A stretch of DNA of 8,739 nucleotides from Schleiferiaceae bacterium (GTDB taxonomy: Bacteria; Bacteroidota; Bacteroidia; Flavobacteriales; Schleiferiaceae): NCBI GenBank assembly GCA_030829675.1, contig JAURAE010000054.1:1-8739 (forward strand), given 5' to 3'. The position numbers and the translations under genes are program-made. Below are positions 1 to 6,499 of the stretch, in pieces. The notes under the pieces are model-generated. The model saw only the letters and a program-made list of their open reading frames with translations, was not told the DNA's origin and searched no databases. Position 1 is the stretch's first letter, and every line of letters begins with the position of its first letter.

Positions 1-882
1 AACCATTGCAATGGCGTTTTGCGCATCAACTTCACTGAAACCGTCGCCATTCAAAATATGGTCATAGGAGGCGGTGTGTAGGTCTGTAAATCCTTCTGAG
101 AAATCAAACGACCATTGATCAAACGTCAATGAGCGGAAGGTCTTTTTACCGGCATCCATGGCACCTTGAGGTAAGGTTTGGGCATTGATGCTTAAGAACC
201 ATCGAATGTTGGCATTGCTGAAGCGAATCGTGCCGGAGGCCCTGTCGTGCGAGCGCACATAGACTTTCTGGACCTCAGGAGCACCGAAAATCCATTGGAG
301 CATATCAAAGAAATGCACGCCAATATTGGTGGCAATGCCTCCACTCTTTTCCTCATCCCCTTTCCATGAGGCGTAATACCAGTGGCCTCGCGAGGTGATG
401 TAGGTGAGGTCCACGTCGAAAATATAATGAGGATCTGTGGCCAATTTTTCTTGCACCTTCTCCCTCAACGCAATGACTTGCTCGTGCAAACGCAGTTGAA
501 GGATGGTGAAAATTTGCTTGCCGGTGGATTGAGCAGTGGCCGTGAGCCCTTCTACGTTCCAAGGACGCAAGGTGATGGGCTTCTCACAAATACAATGCGC
601 TCCATTGCGCAAGGCATATCTAATGTGACTGTCGTGCAGGTAGTTAGGAGAACAAATGCTGATGTATTCCACGGCTTCACCGCTCTCAGCTAACTTGTTC
701 AAATGGCGATCGAAGCGCTCAAATTCAGTGAAAAACGCAGCTTCTGGGAAGTACGCATCCAGATGTCCAACACTATCGCTCGGATCATAGGCTGCCACAA
801 GAACGCCGCCCACTTCGTGGATGGCTTGAAGATGTCGTGGTGCGATATAACCCGCTGCACCAATAAGCGCGAAACGCTTCAT
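1..882 (-). CDS. wlbA: WlbA/WbpB-type Gfo/Idh/MocA sugar-nucleotide dehydrogenase, 3' end off the window
   Basis: Probable UDP-N-acetylglucosaminuronate 3-dehydrogenase-type enzyme. In characterised members of this family it oxidises C3 of a UDP-HexNAc uronic acid with NAD+, before transamination to a 2,3-diamino sugar for LPS O-antigen. I translated it by hand: 294 residues are visible with no stop, and family members are about 315 aa, so only some 20 C-terminal residues are missing. Seen: an N-terminal Rossmann start MKRFALIGAAGYIAPRH; the WlbA-like stretch SICSPNYLHD (75-84); the Gfo/Idh/MocA motif EKP (100-102) with the conserved Lys101; and GGIATNIGVH (181-190), carrying the conserved Asn and His. 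The start is fixed by a TAATG overlap, its ATG sharing one base with the stop of the SIS isomerase gene, so the two are probably translationally coupled. The partner aminotransferase and acetyltransferase (WbpE/WbpD type) are not in view and may lie past the left edge. The family call is firm; the exact sugar substrate is inferred. Confidence 0.85.
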   Translation of the reverse strand, partial: MKRFALIGAAGYIAPRHLQAIHEVGGVLVAAYDPSDSVGHLDAYFPEAAFFTEFERFDRHLNKLAESGEAVEYISICSPNYLHDSHIRYALRNGAHCICEKPITLRPWNVEGLTATAQSTGKQIFTILQLRLHEQVIALREKVQEKLATDPHYIFDVDLTYITSRGHWYYASWKGDEEKSGGIATNIGVHFFDMLQWIFGAPEVQKVYVRSHDRASGTIRFSNANIRWFLSINAQTLPQGAMDAGKKTFRSLTFDQWSFDFSEGFTDLHTASYDHILNGDGFSEVDAQNAIAMV

Positions 883-1481
883 TAGCCAATACGTTGATCG
901 TAGGTATCTCCCATTGATGGGTTATCTCCCATTAATCGGGCCATCATTTGCTTTTTCACAATATTGAAGATGACCATGTGCACATCTTCGGTGACTTCCA
1001 TATCCATGACTGGCGCATGCACGTTAATGGTGGCGATTTCTGAGATTTTTCCGCCTTTGAAACCGCTCATCGCGACCGTGGTAGCGCCTTGAGCGTTGGC
1101 GTATTCTAGGGCATTGACCACATTCTTGCTGTTTCCAGAACCACTAATTCCGATCACCAAATCATTCGGAGATAGGAAGTTCTTGAGCGGCTCTACGAAA
1201 ATGCTCTCCCAACCGATATCATTGGCGATGGCCATCATTGAGGGTAGGTTGTCGTTCAAGCAAATCATTCTAAAACGCTTGTCTAGGCCGTAGCTGGCGC
1301 CTTTTAGGAAATCTCCGGCCGCATGGGAAGCTGAGGCACCGGAGCCGCCATTACCCATGGTGTAGATGTTTCCGCCCTTTTCATAGGTGGTGTGGAAAGC
1401 TTCCACTAAAGCCTCTAGGGCTTTAGGGTCAAGAGCGTCCAAGGTGGACTTTACAAGGTCGATATAGTGTTGTGCTTGCAT
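882..1481 (-). CDS. SIS-domain phosphosugar isomerase, GmhA-like (phosphoheptose isomerase family)
   Basis: A 199-aa cytosolic protein made of a single SIS (sugar isomerase) domain, close to the usual length of GmhA (about 190 aa). GmhA converts sedoheptulose 7-phosphate to D-glycero-D-manno-heptose 7-phosphate for LPS or surface-glycan heptose. Seen: the phosphosugar-binding loop GNGGSG (43-48); ASH (51-53), matching the GmhA helix that begins with a His; the second phosphate loop ISGSGNS (112-118); and TEDVHMVIFN (164-173), resembling the C-terminal catalytic-His helix. By eye alignment from memory, Asp57 sits where E. coli GmhA has its catalytic Glu65, so it may act on a different ketose or aldose phosphate. 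It lies 36 bp after the pnuC-like gene and overlaps the WlbA-type dehydrogenase by one base. The pairing points to surface-polysaccharide sugar synthesis. No strong Shine-Dalgarno precedes the ATG, only a weak AAAGAA. The SIS family is certain, heptose specificity is not. Confidence 0.82.
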   Translation of the reverse strand: MQAQHYIDLVKSTLDALDPKALEALVEAFHTTYEKGGNIYTMGNGGSGASASHAAGDFLKGASYGLDKRFRMICLNDNLPSMMAIANDIGWESIFVEPLKNFLSPNDLVIGISGSGNSKNVVNALEYANAQGATTVAMSGFKGGKISEIATINVHAPVMDMEVTEDVHMVIFNIVKKQMMARLMGDNPSMGDTYDQRIG

Positions 1482-1517
1482 GTGTTCTTTGTAGAATTGG
1501 CCACTAAAATAACTGAT

Positions 1518-2066
1518 TTATTCGCGCCATCGTATAAATCCGATCACGCTCATGATAGAATATATAACCATCAAGGCTGCGTAGACCCAGAGTCCCTTCA
1601 TGCCATAGAGCACGACGGAGGCAATATTCAACGGAATCCAGTAATGAAAAGCGGTGCGGATACGTCGGGTTTCTTGCCACGTCGCCCACAATCCAAAGAC
1701 CGTAGTCAACGCATCAAAATACGCATAACTCACGCCCGGAAGTTGGTTGAGCGACCATCCCAAAAGCGCTGCCATGGGAAGTCCTAACCACGCTAGACGC
1801 TGTATTTTCGGGTGGAGATTGACTAAATCAACTTGATCCGACGAAGCATGGGCGCTCCACTGGGTCCAGCCGTAAAAGCCCATTATTACATAGACTGTGT
1901 ATAGCCCCATTTCCGCATAAAGACCTATACGAAGGAATAGCGCTACGGAAAGTGCACTACCTACGATACCGGCCGGCCATGCCCAAACTTTTCGCTGAAT
2001 CAAGCCTACGAGAAAGGCGAGACTCAACAATGTGGCGCTCCACTCCAAAACAAAATTTACGGACAT
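1518..2066 (-). CDS. pnuC: PnuC-family nicotinamide riboside (or related vitamin) transporter
   Basis: A 182-aa integral inner-membrane protein of the PnuC family, which carries unphosphorylated vitamins, mainly nicotinamide riboside, by facilitated diffusion followed by phosphorylation in the cell. Seen: several hydrophobic helices; the family pattern W30PAG33 with a following Ser40; LYAEMGLYTVYVIMGFYGW (49-67), ending in the typical GxYGWxxW; a second-half signature beginning DALTTVFGLWATW (118-130); and YWIPLNIASVVLYGMKGLW (142-160). Length fits short Bacteroidota members. In this phylum some PnuC homologues carry thiamine (PnuT) and sit with thiN or under a TPP riboswitch. Neither is seen here, so nicotinamide riboside is the default guess. 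The ATG is well supported because the first residues align with the usual PnuC N-terminus. It nevertheless abuts directly the T-run of the terminator behind sucC, leaving no normal leader or ribosome site outside the hairpin. Confidence 0.85.
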   Translation of the reverse strand: MSVNFVLEWSATLLSLAFLVGLIQRKVWAWPAGIVGSALSVALFLRIGLYAEMGLYTVYVIMGFYGWTQWSAHASSDQVDLVNLHPKIQRLAWLGLPMAALLGWSLNQLPGVSYAYFDALTTVFGLWATWQETRRIRTAFHYWIPLNIASVVLYGMKGLWVYAALMVIYSIMSVIGFIRWRE

Positions 2067-2094
2067 AAAAAACCCCGAGCGTTGATGCTCGGGG
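2067..2094 (-). terminator. Intrinsic terminator after sucC, abutting the pnuC start codon
   Basis: Read on the minus strand, an 8-bp perfect GC-rich stem (CCCCGAGC / GCTCGGGG) with a 6-nt loop ATCAAC is followed directly by six T residues and then by the ATG of the pnuC-like gene. On the plus strand the hairpin is followed by CTAATTT, not a T-run, so it acts in the sucC direction. It lies about 25 bp past the sucC stop. The four G of the 3' arm lie about seven bases before the pnuC ATG. Confidence 0.88.
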
Positions 2095-2128
2095 CTAATT
2101 TAAGATTATCTCTTTGGACTTATACCAA
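2095..2128 (-). promoter_or_regulatory. Possible pnuC promoter (TTG-N23-TAAATTAG) just upstream of the terminator hairpin
   Basis: On the minus strand a TTG at 2128-2126 is followed after 23 bases by TAAATTAG (2102-2095), one mismatch from the Bacteroidota -7 consensus TAnnTTTG. The spacer is at the long end of the accepted range. RNA from here would start inside the 5' arm of the hairpin and so would not form the terminator. Pattern matching only; weak. Confidence 0.28.
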
Positions 2129-3307
2129 CTCTTGAACCAAGTCAGCTGCTTCTTGCAATGCAATAGCACTGTGCACTTCTAGTCCACTCTCGTCGATCAA
2201 TTTCTTCGCTTCCTCAGCGTTCGTTCCTTGAAGACGTACAATGATGGGTACGTTAATGTTGCCCATGTTCTTGTAGGCATCAACAACACCTTGTGCAACG
2301 CGGTCACAACGTACGATACCACCGAAGATGTTCACGAGGATCGCTTTCACATTTTCATCGCGCAAAATGATACGGAACGCCTGCTCAACACGTGCTGCAT
2401 CCGCAGTACCACCTACATCGAGGAAGTTTGCTGGGTTACCGCCTGCCATCTTGATGATGTCCATAGTAGCCATTGCAAGACCTGCACCGTTTACCATACA
2501 ACCTACGTTCCCGTCAAGTTTCACGAAGTTCAAACCAGCTTCGCCAGCTTCTACTTCTGTGGCATCCTCTTCGCGAGTATCGCGCATGGCAGCGATATCT
2601 TGATGACGGTACAACGCGTTGTCGTCGATGGTCACCTTTGCATCTACCGCTAAAATTTTATCGTCTGAAGTCTTTAGTACCGGGTTGATCTCGAATAATG
2701 ATGCATCAGCACCTTCGTACGCGCGGTACAACGCCGTCACAAACTTGGTCATATCCTTGAACGCAGCACCACTCAAACCTAGGTTGAACGCTACTTTGCG
2801 TGCTTGGAATCCTGTCAAACCAACTTTAGGATCAATCTCCTCAGTGAAAATCAAATGTGGAGTTTCCTCTGCCACAGTCTCGATGTCCATCCCTCCTTCT
2901 GTAGAGTACATGATCATGTTGCGCCCCGTAGAACGGTTCAACAATACTGACATGTAGAATTCAGAGGTTTCGCTTTCGCCTGGGTAGTATACGTCCTCAG
3001 CGATTAACACTTGGTGTACTTTCTTCCCTTCTGCAGAAGTTTGAGGAGTCACCAGTTGCATTCCAATGATGCTATCTGCTACCTCTTCCACTTTATCAAT
3101 GCCTTTGGCAAGCTTTACACCACCACCTTTACCTCGGCCACCTGCATGTACCTGGGCTTTAACGACGTACCAAGAGGTACCTGTTTCTTCAGTGAGTTGT
3201 TTTGCTACTTCTACGGCCTCGGCTGGAGTTTGGGCAACTTTACCGCGTTGAATGCGTACGCCGTAACCGGCTAAAATTTCTTTTCCTTGGTATTCGTGGA
3301 GGTTCAT
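2120..3307 (-). CDS. sucC: Succinyl-CoA ligase (ADP-forming) beta subunit
   Basis: Beta subunit of succinyl-CoA synthetase, a TCA-cycle enzyme that interconverts succinyl-CoA and succinate with substrate-level phosphorylation of ADP or GDP; it works with the alpha subunit SucD in the cytosol. The 395-aa length matches the family (E. coli 388). Seen: the N-terminal signature MNLHEYQGKEIL; an ATP-grasp domain with the nucleotide-binding stretch VKAQVHAGGRGKGGGVK (49-65); the metal-site motif LFEINPV (204-210); and a C-terminal CoA-ligase domain with GNVGCMVNGAGLAMATMD (266-283), FLDVGGTA (295-302) and NIFGGIVRCDRVAQG (326-340). The start has an AAGGAAG Shine-Dalgarno-like stretch (3317-3311) three bases before the ATG. 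sucD is not adjacent. sucC has its own promoter and ends in a strong terminator, so it is probably transcribed mainly alone. Confidence 0.97.
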   Translation of the reverse strand: MNLHEYQGKEILAGYGVRIQRGKVAQTPAEAVEVAKQLTEETGTSWYVVKAQVHAGGRGKGGGVKLAKGIDKVEEVADSIIGMQLVTPQTSAEGKKVHQVLIAEDVYYPGESETSEFYMSVLLNRSTGRNMIMYSTEGGMDIETVAEETPHLIFTEEIDPKVGLTGFQARKVAFNLGLSGAAFKDMTKFVTALYRAYEGADASLFEINPVLKTSDDKILAVDAKVTIDDNALYRHQDIAAMRDTREEDATEVEAGEAGLNFVKLDGNVGCMVNGAGLAMATMDIIKMAGGNPANFLDVGGTADAARVEQAFRIILRDENVKAILVNIFGGIVRCDRVAQGVVDAYKNMGNINVPIIVRLQGTNAEEAKKLIDESGLEVHSAIALQEAADLVQELV

Positions 3308-3327
3308 AATCTTCCTTGATTTGCACG

Positions 3328-3360
3328 CAAATTTAGGGTACAGCCTTCGAACGATGAACC
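3328..3360 (-). promoter_or_regulatory. Likely sucC promoter with Bacteroidota-type -7 element TAAATTTG
   Basis: On the minus strand TAAATTTG (3335-3328) matches the Bacteroidota -7 consensus TAnnTTTG exactly and lies 20 bases ahead of the sucC ATG. A -33 region with GGTTCA (3360-3355) lies at about the right distance but matches the TTTG/TTG consensus poorly. The predicted leader is short, about 15 nt, and contains the AAGGAAG ribosome-binding stretch. The rest of the divergent gap (3308-3419) shows only weak TTTG-ending matches facing the plus-strand gene, such as TGCCTTTG at 3393-3400, without a well-spaced -33 partner. Confidence 0.5.
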
Positions 3361-3419
3361 ATTTTTATGGATTAAGTTGTTTAAATGATATATGCCTTTG
3401 ATTGACGATATTTGCGTCC

Positions 3420-5852
3420 ATGTCCAAATACCACCTAACTACACTCCTACTTTCGGCCGCCCTTGGCCTGAGTGCACAAAAAATCGAGAAAAAAAGTCTC
3501 GAAGTTCCCGAACTGAATGCTGAAAATGTCACTATTAATGGTGTGCTTGACGAGGCCGTTTGGGCGTCGAGTGCGCGCATCGCGGAAATGGACCAATATT
3601 TTCCAGAAGCTACACCGACACCTGAAAGCATACGAAGCGACGTACGCATTTTCTACACCCAAGAGGGCATTTACTTCGCGGGGACCTTTGAGGACGATCG
3701 AGCCCCCATTTTATCACAATTGACCCCTAGAGACCGCATTAATGCCAATACAGATTGGATACACATCATCCTGAACCCCTTCAATGACGGGGCTAATGAC
3801 TTCAACTTCTACCTCAGTGCTGCTGGTGTGCAAGGAGATTCGCGGGCCACGAGTAGCAACGATGAAGACGGCAGTTGGAACGCCGTGTGGTGGAGCGCCG
3901 TGGTCAAAGAAGAACACCGCTGGTCATTTGAGATGTATATCCCCTACCAGGTACTCCGGATTCCACAGGGCGGTGCGGGAGCAAAAGCTCCAGCTTGGGG
4001 ATTCAACATCAAGCGAAGCATAAGAAGCGACCGCACGATGTACAGTTGGAACCCCATCGATCGCAACTTTGATAATGAGAGCTTGCAAAGCGGACTCCTC
4101 ACAGGTATTAATGTCATTAATCCACCCCTGCGCATCAGTTTACGTCCGAATACTACAGCTTCCTACTTGCAAAATGGTAGCGGTCAAGGCAGGTCTACCG
4201 GTGCTGCCGGAGCCGACATCAAAATAGGACTCAACAAAAGCTTTACACTGGACATGACCTTGCTCCCAGACTTTTCACAAGTCGCCTTCGATGAGCAGTT
4301 CGTGAATTTTGAAGCCTTCGAGCAGCAGTTCGACGAGAACCGCCAATTCTTCACGGAAGGCGTGAATCTGTTTAATAAGGCCGATCTCTTTTACAGCCGA
4401 CGTATTGGGGGAAATCCGAAAAACTTCACCAATGCAAACCTCGGGGACTTGAGCAATACCACACAGAGTTTCACGCGCATGCTCAATGCCACAAAACTCA
4501 CGGGAACAACTGATAACAATCTCAGCATGGGATTCCTTAACGCCATCACGGCGGCCAATTACCTCAGTGGTACGGATAGCTTGGGGAATGCAGTAGAAAT
4601 CCTCACCGAGCCCCTGACCAACTACAATGTATTTGCCGTCGATCAGCGGTTCAAAGGCAATAGTTCGGTGGGAATGATCAATACCAACACCACCAGATTT
4701 AATCAAGAAGGCAATGCCCGGGATGCCAATGTCACCGCACTCACGGCAAATTTGAATTTCTTAGATAACCGCTATTTTTTTAATGGGGCGATGGGCCGAT
4801 CAATGATCTACGATACAGAAGATGATTATTCGGGCAATGCATTGTATTGGGAGACTGGGAAACAAACCGGAGCTTGGCGTTGGGAGCATCAAATGGAACT
4901 CATCAGTCCCACCTTTGACCCGAACGATCTTGGCTTCCAACGTCGCGGAAATAAGGTGCACCAACGCGTAGAACTCAGTCATCAAATCCTTGAGCCCAAC
5001 GACCTTTACCTCAGACGCAGTCACCAACTCCGCATGCAGTACAATAGACTCTATGCACCTTCGTCATTTGAACGCATCCATGGAGAATATCGATTCTTTG
5101 GCTTGACAAAATCTTTTTTGGCCTATGGCTATAATCTCGAGGTACGTCCTAAAGAGTTTGATTACTTCGACCCAAGGGTTTGGGGTCGATATAGAGTGAA
5201 TCCAGCCTCCTTTTGGCACAACGCATGGCTCAGTACAGATTTTCGCAAACCCCTCGCCTATGAATTGCGCGGTGGGCAATGGCGATGGGCAGATTGGGGT
5301 GCCCGCGGAAACTATGGTGAGGTGGAAATAATTGGACGCATCAATGACCAATTCAATCTTCGATTTGAAGTAGAAGTGGCTTCCCATCACCAAGTGGGCT
5401 GGGCACAAACCCTTAGTACGGACAGCATTGGAATGGCGCGAAGGCACCGCCGCAACGTAGAACAAACGCTCACGGGGCAATATTTATTTGGGCCCAATTC
5501 CTATTTGAGCCTCGACCTGCGCCACAGCTGGAATCGCATCGACAATGAAGCCACCTTCCACCTCAATGAAGATGGCTCCCTAACTCCTTCTTCAAGCTAC
5601 ACTGATCCAAACTTGCGCATCAACTTCTTCAACATCGACTTGAAGTATGTATTGTGGTTCGCACCAGGCCGCGAAATGAACCTCCTGTATCGAGCCTCTA
5701 TTGCAAATTCTGATGATGCTACCGCCCTCGGATACATCCAAAATATGCAGAGCCTTACAGACCTGCCAGCGGACCAACTCCTTAGCCTTCGCATTGTCTA
5801 TTTCCTAGATTATGCGCAAATGCGCAAATCCACTACCTTGCGTCATCGATGA
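3420..5852 (+). CDS. Secreted/outer-membrane DUF5916 protein with N-terminal CBM9-like domain
   Basis: An 810-aa exported protein of the DUF5916 family, widespread in Bacteroidota and of unknown function. Seen: a signal peptide (residues 1-19, MSKYHLTTLLLSAALGLSA, likely cleaved before Gln20); a carbohydrate-binding family 9-like domain (about 35-230) opening with INGVLDEAVW (39-48); the DUF5916 signature LLPDFSQVAFDEQFVN (281-296), followed by ENRQFFTEGVNLF (306-318) and LFYSRRIGG (323-331); and a long C-terminal part of alternating aromatic and polar residues ending in LSLRIVYFLDY, as expected for an outer-membrane beta-barrel. I chose the ATG at 3420 over the in-frame TTG at 3402 because it gives a cleaner signal peptide. 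No Shine-Dalgarno is visible. The CBM9-like part may bind sugars or another ligand, but this is not shown for the family. Its stop overlaps the next gene's start (ATGA), so it heads a three-gene unit. Confidence 0.9.
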   Translation: MSKYHLTTLLLSAALGLSAQKIEKKSLEVPELNAENVTINGVLDEAVWASSARIAEMDQYFPEATPTPESIRSDVRIFYTQEGIYFAGTFEDDRAPILSQLTPRDRINANTDWIHIILNPFNDGANDFNFYLSAAGVQGDSRATSSNDEDGSWNAVWWSAVVKEEHRWSFEMYIPYQVLRIPQGGAGAKAPAWGFNIKRSIRSDRTMYSWNPIDRNFDNESLQSGLLTGINVINPPLRISLRPNTTASYLQNGSGQGRSTGAAGADIKIGLNKSFTLDMTLLPDFSQVAFDEQFVNFEAFEQQFDENRQFFTEGVNLFNKADLFYSRRIGGNPKNFTNANLGDLSNTTQSFTRMLNATKLTGTTDNNLSMGFLNAITAANYLSGTDSLGNAVEILTEPLTNYNVFAVDQRFKGNSSVGMINTNTTRFNQEGNARDANVTALTANLNFLDNRYFFNGAMGRSMIYDTEDDYSGNALYWETGKQTGAWRWEHQMELISPTFDPNDLGFQRRGNKVHQRVELSHQILEPNDLYLRRSHQLRMQYNRLYAPSSFERIHGEYRFFGLTKSFLAYGYNLEVRPKEFDYFDPRVWGRYRVNPASFWHNAWLSTDFRKPLAYELRGGQWRWADWGARGNYGEVEIIGRINDQFNLRFEVEVASHHQVGWAQTLSTDSIGMARRHRRNVEQTLTGQYLFGPNSYLSLDLRHSWNRIDNEATFHLNEDGSLTPSSSYTDPNLRINFFNIDLKYVLWFAPGREMNLLYRASIANSDDATALGYIQNMQSLTDLPADQLLSLRIVYFLDYAQMRKSTTLRHR

Positions 5853-6499
5853 TCATCCTAGAGAACATACACAAGAGCTTTGGACAAACGCATGTGCTGA
5901 AAGGCATCACCGCCTCCATTTCGCAAGGTGATTTTATCACCATTTCCGGCGCCTCCGGCGCCGGTAAGAGTACGCTCTTGCACCTCATTGCAGGATTGGA
6001 CCAATGTTCCGAAGGCAGTATCACCTTCGAAGGAAAGGAAATCAGCTCATTATCCAAAACCGCACGTAACCAGTGGCGCAACCAGCGTGTAGGTTTGGTC
6101 TTTCAGTTCCACAACCTGTTGCCGGAACTCAATGCCTTGGACAATGTCATGGTTCCCAGTTGGCTTGGGAAACAGAATAACGAACAGGTAGAAGCCCGCG
6201 CTAAAGAACTCTTGGAACGCCTAGGCGTAGGACACCGACTGCACCACTACCCCAGCGAGCTTTCGGGCGGAGAGCAACAGCGTGTGGCCATAGCAAGGGC
6301 ATTGATGAATGCGCCAGATGTATTGTTGGCCGACGAACCGACGGGAAACTTGGACAGCAAAAACGCGGATGAGGTTCACGCCATTTTGAAAGAGCTCAAT
6401 GAAAAACACGGCCAAACGGTGGTGGTAGTGACGCACAACAAAGCATTGGCGGCATTAGGCAAGACTAAGTGGACCATGCGCGACGGTATGCTGGCCTAA
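5849..6499 (+). CDS. lolD: ABC transporter ATP-binding protein, LolD-like
   Basis: A 216-aa ATPase subunit of the MacB/LolD/FtsE class of ABC systems. In LolCDE such an ATPase powers release of outer-membrane lipoproteins from the inner membrane. All motifs are present: Walker A GASGAGKST (34-42); Q-loop FQFHNLLPELNALDNV (85-100), whose FQFHxLLPE form is typical of LolD; signature LSGGEQQR (138-145); Walker B with D-loop VLLADEPTGNLD (158-169); and switch His196 in VVVTHN. Length is slightly short but normal for LolD. The ATG overlaps the preceding DUF5916 stop by four bases (ATGA), and its own TAA shares one base with the next ATG (TAATG), so translation is probably coupled through the unit. 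No LolC/E-type permease is nearby, so its membrane partner must be encoded elsewhere; FtsE or MacB-type roles are not excluded. Confidence 0.85.
   Translation: MIILENIHKSFGQTHVLKGITASISQGDFITISGASGAGKSTLLHLIAGLDQCSEGSITFEGKEISSLSKTARNQWRNQRVGLVFQFHNLLPELNALDNVMVPSWLGKQNNEQVEARAKELLERLGVGHRLHHYPSELSGGEQQRVAIARALMNAPDVLLADEPTGNLDSKNADEVHAILKELNEKHGQTVVVVTHNKALAALGKTKWTMRDGMLA

Noticed and set aside
382..885. Plus-strand open frames at 382-693 and 703-885
   Set aside because: They lie antisense to the WlbA-type dehydrogenase, show no recognisable family, and the minus-strand frame has clear motifs throughout.
1482..1520. TATTTTAG as a -7 element for a separate promoter of the SIS isomerase gene
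   Set aside because: One mismatch to TAnnTTTG and no TTG/TTTG at suitable spacing upstream; with a 36-bp gap after pnuC, readthrough is simpler.
2067..2119. A vitamin riboswitch (TPP or NAD+ type) before the pnuC-like gene
   Set aside because: Only 53 bp separate it from sucC, and they hold the terminator; there is no room for a TPP aptamer and no recognisable aptamer core.
3402..3419. Longer DUF5916 form starting at an upstream TTG
   Set aside because: The ATG at 3420 gives a compact basic-then-hydrophobic signal peptide; the TTG adds six residues without benefit and has no ribosome-binding sequence.
4275..4706. A 143-aa minus-strand open frame inside the DUF5916 gene
   Set aside because: Shadow of the strongly conserved DUF5916 signature region on the other strand, with no recognisable motif of its own.
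6469..6498. Upstream ATG extending the TIGR02757 protein by ten residues
   Set aside because: It lies inside the end of the ABC ATPase gene, while the ATG at 6499 forms a TAATG junction and fits the family N-terminus better.
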